A stretch of 56,081 nt of DNA from Chlamydomonas sphaeroides (Eukaryota > Chlorophyta > Chlorophyceae > Chlamydomonadales > Chlamydomonadaceae), in contig BDDC01000538.1 of the NCBI GenBank assembly GCA_001662425.1, positions 1 to 56,081 of the forward strand, written 5' to 3'. Shown here piece by piece: positions 42,601 through 53,098 of the stretch (positions are counted from its first letter, which is position 1; every line of letters starts with the position of its first letter). The notes beneath the pieces are model-generated. The model was not told where the DNA came from, made no database searches, and saw only the letters and a list, made by a program, of their open reading frames with translations. A program made the position numbers and the translations under genes.

Positions 42601-45600
42601 CCTGGCCCTGGCGCGGGACGACCGTGCCGCCGAGAAGCCCGCCAGCGCGGCGGGTGCGGTGCTGCGAGTGCGGCTGGCGCGGCTGCTGCTGAGCGACATG
42701 GAGGTGCTGCGGCAGCAGGTGGGGCGGTGGGGGGCAGAGAGAGAGAGACGGGCGGGCTTGGAAGGAGCGGGAGGGGTGGGAGGGGTGGGAGAGGGGCAAG
42801 GAAGGCATGGAACGGGTGGAGCGGGAGGTCATGACGATGGGGAAAGCACCAGGGGAGGGGCAGTGGGGACGGGAGGTCACGTATGAAGGGCGTACCCACC
42901 AGGCCTCCCGGGCCCAAGCCCTGCACCTGCACGCAGCCCTGCCAGCCGCGTATCAAACCTCTCCCGGTCCTAGCTCCCCCCGGCCCCCGCCCTGGCCTGC
43001 CCCGTGCCGCAGGGCGTGTCCACGTGGCGCAAGTCGTACGACAGCGCCGTGACGCTGGTGAACCAGGCCATCATGGCGCTGGCGGCGCGGGAAGCGGGTC
43101 TGCCGCACATCGAGGCGCTGCTGGTGCAGGTGGGGCCGGGGGTGGGGGCGAGGGGGGAGGCAGCACGGCCGGCGGGTGGGATCTTTGGGAAAGCAGTGGA
43201 TCGCGATGATCGGGATGAGCGGGGTTTTCTGGTCGTCCATGGCCACTCCCATTCCCGCCGGCTGCCTGCTCTGCCCTCCCGCCAACCCCGCTCGCATCAA
43301 CGTGCCCTTTCGCCCCCTCGGCCCCGCACCCTCTCGCCCTCCCTCCCAACCTTTCCCCCTGCCGCCCCCCCCCCCCCGGCCNNNNNNNNNNNNNNNNNNN
43401 NNNNNNNNNNNNNNNNNNNNNNNNNNNNNNNNNNNNNNNNNNNNNNNNNNNNNNNNNNNNNNNNNNNNNNNNNNNNNNNNNNNNNNNNNNNNNNNNNNNN
43501 NNNNNNNNNNNNNNNNNNNNNNNNNNNNNNNNNNNNNNNNNNNNNNNNNNNNNNNNNNNNNNNNNNNNNNNNNNNNNNNNNNNNNNNNNNNNNNNNNNNN
43601 NNNNNNNNNNNNNNNNNNNNNNNNNNNNNNNNNNNNNNNNNNNNNNNNNNNNNNNNNNNNNNNNNNNNNNNNNNNNNNNNNNNNNNNNNNNNNNNNNNNN
43701 NNNNNNNNNNNNNNNNNNNNNNNNNNNNNNNNNNNNNNNNNNNCGGCCGCGGCTCAAGAAGGTGGAGAAGGTGCTGGCGGTGAGTTACGGCCAGGGCAGA
43801 AGGGCGGGCCAGGCGGGGTGGCGGCAGGCATGAACTCCGGCCGCCTGCGACGAAGGCCGCGCTCGGCTCTTGACGGCGGCGCCCTCCACGACCTCGACCA
43901 CGCGCTGGCCTGAGGCAGCTCCGGTTCGCTGCCCTTCCTCCCCCACCAGGCTGCCGAGGAGATGGCGGTCCGCTTCCATGGGGAGGCCACACCGCGCGAC
44001 CTGGACCCGCGCGCCACGCCGCCCACCGCGCGGCTGCTGGCGCGCGTACGCTGCCGGCTGGCGGAGGTGCAGCTGGAGGCGGCGGCGGAGCGGGAGCGGC
44101 TGGCGGAGGCCGACCGCGACAAGGCGCGGCCCAAGTTCCCCAAGGCCAAGAAGGGCGACGCCCAGGTGTGTCATGGCGGGACCAGGCACCCGCCTCTCCG
44201 GTATGGCCGTACCGGGCGGGCGCGCCGTCGGAGTGAACAATATTGTTGCAACAGCGCCCTAATGTAGAATTCTGCATGCAGGCGAGCCCTGCCCAGCTTG
44301 AACCCTTCCTCGCCGAACCCTGGCCCTCCCACGCCGCGCTCCCCTCCCCACGCACCTGCCCGCCGCCCTGCAGGTGGTGGTCAACTTCATCGACTCGACC
44401 AGCACCGGCCCACCCCCGCCGCCCGGCCTGCTGCCTGAGGACAGCGGCCTCGCGCTCGCCACCTCGGCCGCCGCGCTCATGGCCGCCGCCCCCAGGGACC
44501 GGGCGGCGGCGCTGCTCATGGCGGGTGAGCCGGGGCTGGGCACCGGGGCGGCGGCTGCAGGGCGGCACACCGGCACGGGGGCCGTCGCTGCGCTGGCAGC
44601 TGCCGGACATGGGTGTGACGGGCGCAGTCAGGGGCCGACCGAGGGTCTACCTCGCCGCTGGGTGACCCCACCCTGGGACCTTCGCCACTGCACTCCCGCA
44701 ACCGCTGCCCGTTTTATACCACCCTCGCGCCCCCTGCCCGCAGGCAGCTGCATCAAGTTCAAGTTCCTCCTGCGGGTGCCGCCGGACCTGCACCCCGACC
44801 GGCCCTTCGTGCCGCCGCCGCCGCCGCCGCCCGCCCTGCCGCCCGCCTCACCGCCGCCGCGCGGCGAGGCCAGTACCGGCTCTCGCGGCTCGGGGCCCAA
44901 AGCCGAGGCCAGCAGGGGCAGCGCGGGCGAGGACGGCGATGCCGGCCGAGACGACCCCAGCGCGGCGGCCGCGGCGGCGGCGGCCGAGGCGGCCGCGACG
45001 CCCGAGGGCGCGGCGGCTCTGGCGCTGCAGGCCCAGGCCGCGGCGCTGCTGGCGCAGGCCTACGACGCGGCCACGGAGGTGCAGGCAAGGCCCCGGGCCC
45101 GGACCCGACACTTGCTTGTTTCGGCACCATGGCGCCCGCACTAGGCCCCGCCCGTTCCCATGGGCTGGGCGGGCGCTGTCACTCGGTCCTGCGGCCCGCA
45201 TCCTTGTCCGTACCCCTAGTCCCCCGCATGAGCCCGCGTCAGCCCGTCTTGCCCTGGTCTCCCTGCAGGCCTGGCACCTGGCCGAGCGCGCGGCGCTGGA
45301 GCTGGCCGGCTGCTACGGCCAGCAGGCGCCCTGCCTCGCGGCGCGCTACGTGGCGGCCGCGCAGAACTGCGCCGCGGCGGCCGCCGGGCAGGCGCTGCTG
45401 CGCTCGGCGGCGCCCGCGCAGCAGCCCGAGGCGCTGGCGCTGGCGCAGCGAGACACGCTGGCCGCAGCGCTGCCGGTGCCCGGGGACAACCCGCACTACA
45501 GGGCGCTGCGGAAGATGCTGGTGAGGGGCGGCGGCAGCGGGCGGCGGCATGGGCGCGCGTTTTCCGGCCGTGGTGTCCGTTGCTAGCTCCCGCAGGTGGC

Positions 45601-48600
45601 GGGGTCGCGGTCGGGTGCTGGTGCTGCCCCGAACAACGTCACGGCCCGCCACCGCTGCTGCGCCAATCCTCCGCCCCGCCCCCTGCATCCGTCGGCAGGT
45701 GGCCCTGGGGGGCAGCGCGGCCCGGCTGGACTGCGCCGCCGCGCCGCCCCTGGAGCGGCAGATAGCGGCACTGCCGCAGGTCGGTCGGTGGGGCGGGCGT
45801 GGGCCCCAGGCGGAGCCCTGCCTGGCGGCTCAGGCACTCCTTGCCCCCCCCTGCCAGCGCATGCCTCTCGCGCTACGGCCCACACCGAAGCCCTCGGGCG
45901 CCCTGCCTCCAACTCCCGCGCCCAGGCCGCCAGGACCAAAGGTTGCCGCTCATCCGCCCCCAACAGACCCCAACCCACCTCACCCCAACCCCAACCCCAA
46001 CCCAGCCCAACCCCTCCTAACCTGAAACCCCATTTCCCCCTACCTCGTAGGACCTGCGGGTGCTGCTCATCTATTTTGCGCCCGACTCCAAGCACCTGGT
46101 CGCGGCGGCGCTCAACATCCCCGACCCCTCCGCGCCCGCCGGCCCGCCGCCAGCCGCTGACAAGGGTGAGCCGGCTGGTGCCTCCGCCGGACCTTGGTGT
46201 GCGCTGCACCCGCCCGCCCAACACTCTGCCCAAACGCCCGCTCGGCCCCACCCGCACGCCGCTTGCCCTGCTCACCCGCTCCGCGCTGCCGCCCTGGCTG
46301 CCTCCGCACGATGCAGGCCGCAAGAAGGGCGACCCCGCTCCCTCGGGCCCTCCTCCTCCGCGGCTGTGCCTGCTGCAGCGGGCGGCCCTTGACCTGCCGC
46401 AGCTGGAGGGCCTGGTGGGGGAGCTGCGCAGCTACCGGAGGTGGGCCCAGGCGGCAGGGGAGAGGGGGAGGGAGGAGGGCCAGGCAGGCAGGGGAGAGGG
46501 GAAGGGAGGAGGGCCAGGCAGGCAGGGGAGAGGGGAAGGGAGGAGGGCCAGGCAGGCATGCGGCAGCAGTCACGGCGGAGCCGGGCACCGCTTGGCGGGA
46601 GGCAGGCCCGCGGCCCGAGCGCCCATGCGCGGCCCGCGGCCCGGGCGCCCATGCACCGAGGCGCGCGTGGACCGACTCGTGCTCCCGCACCCCTGCTGGC
46701 CCTCCGCCTGCGGTAGGGCTGTGGAGCGGCAGATCCGGGAGACCATATCGTCGGCCGCCTCTCGCGGCATCGGCGTGCCGCCCGAGGAGGACGACCGGCC
46801 GAGCAGCAGGAGCAAGAAGGGTGGGCGCTGAGGATTGCGCAGCTCGGGTGGGGGTGGGGGTGGTCGGACCATACCTTGGTGCTCACCCACCCCTGCCGTC
46901 ACCGCTGTCAGCCCTTGTGCTGCCTACTGCCCCTTTTCCGGCATGCTGCTGCGCTGAATTTCTCCAACGAGAGGGCACCCTCCACACCTGCCTGTGTCCC
47001 CACCGCCACAGGCAAGAAGCCCAGCAGCGCCGGCGGCAAGCGCCCCGGCAGCCGACAGCAGCAGGCCGCGGGCGGCGCGGGGGCCAGGGGCAGCGGCGCT
47101 GGCGGCGCTGCGGGGCCCGAGGCGCCCTCCCGCCTGGACATTTTTGACCCCTCCATCAACGACCAATGGGAGGCACTCATAGAGCAGGTGCGCGAGGCAG
47201 GGCCGGGGATGAGGGCACTTGCTGGTCTGCGTCGAGGGGGGGCTAGGGGGGTCATGAGGCGCCATGCCACCTCGCAACAGCGGCAATGGCATGGCCGCAA
47301 GGGACGCCGCTGCGGTTGCTACGGGGGCGCTGCCTGGACATCAGCACTCGGCCACTAGTCCCCGGCCTGCCAGCCTGCCAGCCTGCCTGACGTCCCTGTC
47401 CCCTCCGCCCCGCAGTTTGAGGACTGGCTCTCTCCGCTGGCGGCGTGGCTGGACGCGGCGGTGCCTCCGCTGCCGGCGCCGCAGCAGCCCAGCCCCGAGG
47501 GGCGCAAGGGCGGCAAGGACAAGGCCGCCGCAGCGCCCGCCAAGCATAAGGTCCGGCCCAGCGCCAGGTCCCCGCCCTGCAGCCCGGCCACCTCGCTCAC
47601 CCTTGCTGCGCCAGCCCAGCCCCTGCCGTCGCCGCCACCAGCCGACCTCAGCACCCACGAGCCCTGCCCGCCCCTCCCCCTTTCCTCCCACCTCCCCCTT
47701 CCTCCCGCCCTCCTCCCTGCCCCGCCCCCAGGTGGTGCTGCTGCTGGACCCGCTGCTCGACGGCCTGCCCTGGGAGTCGCTGCCGCACCTGGCCGCCAAC
47801 TGCGCCTCGCTCTGCCGGGCGCCCAGCCTGCAGGCGCTCGCCGCCAGCCACGCGCCGCGCCAGCCGGCCCCCGGCGCCGGCGCCAGCCCCTCCTCGGCCG
47901 GCCCTGAGGCCTCGGCACCCTCCGCCACTTCCACCTCTGCCGCCACGGCCGCGGCCGCGGCCGCAGCCGCAGCCGCAGCCGCGGCGCCCTTTGAGCTCCC
48001 GCCCATGGACCTGGGCCGGGCGCTGGCGCTGGTGGACCCCCGGCACGAGTGCTCCTCGCCGGCGCAGGCGCGCGGGCCCTACATGGCGCAGCTCATACCC
48101 GCCCTGGCCTCGCCCGAGCTCAACGCCGCGCTGCCCGCCGTCTCCTGGTGGGCCACCTTCGCCGGCCAGCCCGGCCGCGCGCCCTCGGCCGACACCTACG
48201 CCGCGCTGCTGGCAGGCGCCGGCGTGCCAGCGCCGCCGCCGCCACCCGGCGCCCCTGGCTCCAAGCCCTCGGCGGCGGCGGCGGCGGCCGATAACTCGAC
48301 TGCGGCACTGGGCGCCCCGCCCAGCGTGCTGCTGTTCCTGGGCGTGGGCCGCTTCGCGGCGCACGTGCCGCCGGCGGTGCTGGCGTCCTCAGACCTGGCC
48401 TCGTGCGACTGCGCGTTCCTGTTTGACCGCTGCAACACGGACGGCGCCTTTTGGGCGCAGCTGTACAGGGACAACCGCAAGAGCGCGCAGCAGCGGCGGC
48501 TCGAGTCGCCCGGCCGCGTGGCGGCGCTGCTGTTGGCGCGGGGCGTCAGGTGCGGCGGCGGGCGGGCTTGGGGGTCGCGAAGGAGGAATGAAGCCAAGAG

Positions 48601-49195
48601 CGGGCCGGGGGTCAGGGACGATTGGGAAACGGGCCGGGTGCAGGCTGGGCCCAGGGCGCGCGGCACAGGGACACGGGTTTGTTGGCGTGGCGACCTTGCC
48701 CTGCGCCTGATGTACCTTCCTGCTCGCGACGCAGGACGGTGGTGGTATGTGCGGCAGCCGCGCCGCCAGCCGCGGTGGTGCGGCTGATGACGGGCGTGCT
48801 GACGGGTGTGGCGGCGGGGCGCAGCGTCGGCGAGGCGGCATACGGCCTGCTCACGGGCGGCGCGCTGGACGACTTCGAGCTGGCGCATCTGAGGGCCAGC
48901 CTGCAGGTGGGGCAATGGCGCGGGGTGGGGAGGGCCGGATGGACGCATGAGGGCTGGCACCCCCTGGGCGCCCGCGGGCTGGCTGGCTGTGCTTTGTGCG
49001 TCCAGGCCTCATACCATGTCTCCGCCGAGGGCACCGCTTGCCCCCAGAGCCTAACCGCTATCTCGCTGCCTGCTCCGGCCTCTCCACGCGCAGGTGTGGG
49101 GTGCTCCCGGGCTGCTAGGCGCAGTGCTGACGCAGGGCAGCAAGGGCAAGGGAGGGGCCGCTGTCAAGGCCCCGGGGGCAGGGCTCAAGAAGTGA
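30639..49195 (+). CDS. CFAP46 (FAP46): CFAP46/TTC40-like central-pair (C1d) cilium protein, about 47 exons
   Basis: A single series of phase-compatible exons runs from ATG 30639 (MAQAETLHQVL) to TGA 49193-49195, about 2,900 residues plus whatever lies in the gap. The block YQFLVYNASVHHWRV and HHLLPSTEKLVQ (32099-32209) is the feature by which I recognise CFAP46/TTC40. Most of the chain is Ala/Leu-rich helical repeats of TPR-like character, broken by low-complexity linkers (for example 32580-32690, 44810-45010, 47870-47990). In Chlamydomonas, FAP46 belongs to the C1d projection with FAP54, FAP74, FAP221 and calmodulin and helps control ciliary waveform. The C-terminal exons (47732-48906) resemble a CHAT-type caspase-like domain. 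One join (37009/37157) seems to use a GC-AG intron. The family call rests on memory of conserved blocks, not a database search. Confidence 0.82.
39340..39570. repeat. Degenerate minisatellite in a CFAP46 intron, unit about 28-30 bases
   Basis: The intron between exons ending at 39238 and starting at 39690 contains seven or eight diverged copies of a unit like CTCGGAAACC + CTGCGTATGC + TCCGTCGCC. Copies near 39353, 39381, 39409, 39437 and 39465 are clear and the later ones are decayed. Confidence 0.8.
43382..43743. other. Assembly gap (362 N) inside the CFAP46 gene
   Basis: The gap follows a C-rich tract (43370-43381). The flanking exons end at 43129 and resume in an exon whose visible part is 43744-43780 (RPRLKKVEKVLA), so the 5' part of that exon, and perhaps another whole exon, is missing. 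Confidence 0.95.
46453..46554. repeat. Three tandem 34-base purine-rich repeats in a CFAP46 intron
   Basis: Three copies of a G/A-rich unit starting GGCAGGGGAGAGGGG and ending GGGCCAGGCA occupy the intron between exons ending near 46439 and starting near 46717. Copies 2 and 3 are identical and copy 1 differs by one base. Confidence 0.9.
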
Positions 49196-50941
49196 GGCGG
49201 ATGCACAAACCTAGGCGACGGTCAGCTCAGCCAGGCCGGCCGTCGACGCCGGCGTTGCGCACACTGGGCATTGCGTTGGTCGGTGGGGCCGAATAGCACG
49301 TGCTGCCGGGGCGCGCGGTGCCAAGGGCATGCTGGACGGCGAGGCGGGGACGGCTTGGAATCGGATGCCGCTAGCAGCGGCGTCTTGGTAGCGTGACCTG
49401 CTCGAGCCTATGCTAGCGTGGCGCAGAATGGGGCAGGCGGCCGCTCTCACCGAGCACATGGACTGTGTGCCGTACGTGCATTTATGTCGCGAGCGAAGCA
49501 GGCTGCAGGGGCGGGACCACCTACCTGGCAGCACCGAGGGTGTATGTGGCGAGCTGTCTGTGCTTCGTGTGGCAAGAGGGGCGAGTGAGGCGCCTTGCTC
49601 GGTGTGTTGCACTCGGATGGGAGGGGTGCGACGGAGTGACCAGGTCCGGCGGGGGCTCCAAGCACGGCGCGGCATTGCGCGCCGCGGCCGCAGCCCCTGA
49701 CCCGAGCCTAGCAGATCATTCCCGGGGCCGGTAACGCAATGCGTGCGTTGGTGTCCGGGCCCCGCTACGCAGCTCAGTGCAGGGGAACTCGGGCACTCGG
49801 CCGCCTCGCGCAGTGCCACACCAGCTCAACGGCGCCCTTTGTCCGCGAGCAGCAGCCCCCTGGAGGGCCCCCTGGCGGTGCCGTGTCACTGATGGGCGGC
49901 AGAAGCAGGCTGCCGTGTGCTGCACGTCCGTCAAGGCTTTCACTTAGTTACCAGCGCGGAAGTCAGGGTAGGGTACCTGAGGGCTGAGACGAGCGCCAGT
50001 ACATGCCAAGGCTAGCTAACATGCCGCTACCACAGAAGCCGCGGTCGGCCTCAGCGTTTTGTCCGTCCAATGTCAGTACAGGTTGACACGTCAATTACAC
50101 CGCTGAGGGCGCCTTTTCCTTCACAGGGCTCGCAGTGGCTCCAACGGAACCGCAATGAATCGGCATCCACGTCGGCATCGCCACCTTCCCTCGCCATGCG
50201 CACCGCAGGATGCGATGCACGTCAGCATGGGCACACACTGGGCCGCATCCGCCGTATAGCCTGTGTGCTGGGGCACTAGAGCCATCCGCGTCGAACCAAG
50301 ACCTGCGTGTGCTACAGTGATAGGTAGAACAGGACCCCATACGCGGCACAGCACGCGGGCGTGTGTGCGTCCCGTGGCAGCAGCTGCCAGCAACACACGC
50401 ACCCATTCGCATAGATCAATTATTCGCATGCAAAACAGTACGAAGTCGTCGCTGTGGGGCCCAGAGGACGAGGCGCTGGCTCGCCGCTGGCCATGCCTCA
50501 TTCCCTGGGCACGACCGGCATGACGGCAACGTCCTCAACCTATGAACCCGCTAATGCACCTAGCAGCTGCGCGGCGCATCAGCCTCTGACAGCTCTACAA
50601 CGTCCATGCTTCTTGTGCATTGCTTTAAAACCGGCCAAACTTCGCGCGGTCGTCACATGTAAGATGAGAAGGGAGCCACCCCCCACCCCCGCTATGGCTG
50701 ACAAGGCTGACAACGCAAGGAGGCCACGCATCCCCAGTGTCCCCGACACCAGCGTCTCACGACCCTGCCTCCTCGGGGAAATCCGTCTCGTCAAATGGGG
50801 ATGCACTCTGTCATTATCGCTGCAAAACGTCTAAGCGACTCCGGCTCGTCCGGGTAGCCGTGCTCTCGGCTGCCGCGCTCTCCATGAATGCTCGTACTAT
50901 AATCGGGCGTTGGGCTCTTTTGAATTTCATCGCCTGCGTGT
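49196..50941. other. Convergent intergenic region after CFAP46
   Basis: The CFAP46 gene and the membrane-protein gene end facing each other. The interval should hold both 3' UTRs. A TGTAA lies on the plus strand at about 50658 and on the minus strand at about 50094-50098, but both are far from the stops and I do not assign them. No gene or repeat is recognised. Confidence 0.45.
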
Positions 50942-52391
50942 TCATCGCCGTCGGCCGCCGCCCAGCAGCGACGGCTGCTGCGTCAGCCTGGGACCGCCGT
51001 AGCGACCCACGGGTCCGCCCGGCGCGCTGTGTGTGCCGCCGCCGTCGTCCAGCCGCGGCAGCAGCAGGCCGCTGGCGCTCACGCGGCCAAACGTGTACTC
51101 CCCCGCTGCCGCCGGCCCAAGCCGCGCGCTTTCCTCTATCGCGCCATCGCGCAAGGCCGCCCAGCGGCGGCCGCCGCTTGGACTCACAGCGGCGGCCCTG
51201 GCGGCCATCGCGCCCTCAACCGACGCTGCGGCGGCCGCGGCCGCCGCAGCTCGGGAAGCTGCTGCAAAGGCACTCGACCTTGGACTTTCCGCACGGCCCA
51301 GGGGCATGGCGCCGCTGCTGGGCTGCCACACGTGACGGGCGGATGCCTCCGCCGGCCCAGGCTGGGCTGACAGCAGTGGCGGCCCGGCCACAGTTTCAGC
51401 GGTTGCCATGCGGCCACCGGTAGAAGTCGGGCCCCCCATGGCACTGCCCGCACACCTGGCGGCCGCTGCACCCTCCGCTGAAGCAGCCACCGCAGCGTCA
51501 GAAGCAGCTGCTGCTGCGGCCGCAAAGGCCGAAGGGCGCGGGCCTCGGGGCCACAGCTGCACGGCTCCGCTCTCCGAGTACGACACTGTCCGGGTCGGCA
51601 TGTTTGTGAAGGCCCGCCACCGCTGGCCAGCTGCTGGGAACCCCTGTGCTGTCGCTTTGGGGGCGCCACCGCTTGATCCGCCAGCAGCATTCGTGCTGGG
51701 GACGTCGGTGGGTATCCATCTCCCGCCAAAGCCAAAGAAGCCCGCGCCTGTCGAGGCTCCTGCTCCTGCTGCGGCGGCAGCTCGGCTGGAGGCCGAAGGG
51801 GAGCCAGGGAGGTCCGGGTACTCGCCCCGAGGTGATGGACTTGCGACAGGATTGCCAACCCGAGACAGCGGGCTACTGCCCACTGCACCGGAGAAAGTAG
51901 AGTGCCTGGGACCTCCGTCCAAGAAGGCGCTGCCAGCTCGGGTGAGCCGAAGCGGTGCATTGTCAGCAGGTCCAGCGGCCCGGCCAGACAGTGAGAGCGA
52001 GCGGCCAGACACGGCGCTGTTACGCACTGCACTGGATGGGGCCACCGCTGCCAGGGCGGCTGCACGGGATCGAGGAGTGAGCGGCTCCACCCCTGGCAGG
52101 TCATCCACTGGAGGCAAGACGACAGCAGCCGGGGCTCGGGCGCCGCTCTGGCCCAGACCCCAAAGCTCAATGCCAGCGTCCCCTGCGTCCTCCTCGTCGT
52201 TGTCAGCCACACCAGCTGTTGGCACCGCCTGAGCCGCCGGCCACGGCTGGGCAGAGGCCCTGGCTGACAGCACGGGCGGCGCCCCGGCCGCTCCAGCGGT
52301 GGTGATGCCACCATCCGTCGCAGGGCCCCCCATGGCACTGCCCGCACACCTGGCGGCTGCTGCACCCTCCGCTGAAGCAGCCACCGCAGCG
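50942..52391 (-). pseudogene. Second, frame-shifted copy of the membrane-protein tail (tandem duplicate)
   Basis: Downstream of the stop at 52394-52392 the minus strand continues for about 1.45 kb in another frame with no stop until 50942. It repeats the preceding tail: EDAGDAGIELWG, SGRSLSLSGRAAGPADNAPL, AVGSSPLSRVG, TGAGFFGFGGRWIPTDVP and AGQRWRAF all recur. Length differences between the copies within these blocks are multiples of three, which suggests both were selected as coding. Only a 4-base insertion at about 52395-52400 separates the frames. It may be a decayed extension, an error in the assembly, or coding sequence reached by an unseen splice. Confidence 0.6.
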
Positions 52392-53098
52392 TCAAATAAA
52401 GGCAGCCGCGGCCGCGGCCGCAAAGGCCGAAGGGCGCGGGTCCCCGGTCCGCAGCTGCAGGTCTCCAATTTCCGAGCAGGATGCTGTCCGAGCTGGCATG
52501 TTTGCAAAGGCCCGCCACCGCTGGCCAGCTGCTGGGAGCCCCTGTCCTGTCGCTTTGGGGGCGCCACCGCCTGATCCGCCAGCAGCATTCGTGTTGGGGA
52601 CGTCGGTGGGTATCCATCTCCCGCCAAAGCCAAAGAAGCCCGCGCCTGTCGAGGCTCCTGCTCCTGCTGCGGCTCGGCTGTAGGCCGAGGGGGAGCCAGG
52701 GAGTTCCGGGTGTTCGTCCAGAGCTGGTGGAATGGGACCTGGACTGCCAACCCGAGACAGCGGGCTACTGCCCACTGCACCAGAAAAGGTGGAGTGCCTG
52801 GGACCTCCGTCCACGAAGGCGCTGCCAGCTCGGGACAGGCGTAGCGGCGCGTTGTCGGCAGGTCCAGCGGCCCGGCCAGACAGTGAGAGCGAGCGGCCAG
52901 ACACAGCGCTGATACGGATAGCGCTGCTGGCAGCAGGAGGCGCTGCTGCCAGGGCGGCTGCACGGGATCGAGGAGTGAGCGGCGGCTCCTCTTCTGGCAA
53001 ATCCTCCACTGGAGGCAGGAGGACAGCGACGGGCGCTCGGACGCGGTGTTGGCTCCGACCCCAGAGCTCAGCGCCAGCGTCCCCTGCGTCCTCATCGG
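51350..53098. repeat. Tandem duplication, two copies of about 895 bases
   Basis: Copy A spans about 52205-53098 and copy B about 51350-52204. Measured offsets between matching words are 892, 898 and 894 bases, changing from 898 to 894 exactly at the site of the 4-base insertion. Similarity is high in the blocks around 51430-51970 and 52325-52870 and fades toward the copy B distal end. Confidence 0.88.

Noticed and set aside
49196..50941. Several 60-200-residue frames on both strands
   Set aside because: No domain, splice continuity or codon pattern supports them. They are expected by chance in this GC-rich DNA.
52430..53095. Upstream part of the long minus-strand frame that ends at 50942, as an alternative protein
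   Set aside because: In copy A this frame is out of register with the conserved tail blocks. Only the portion after the 4-base insertion matches the duplicated protein.
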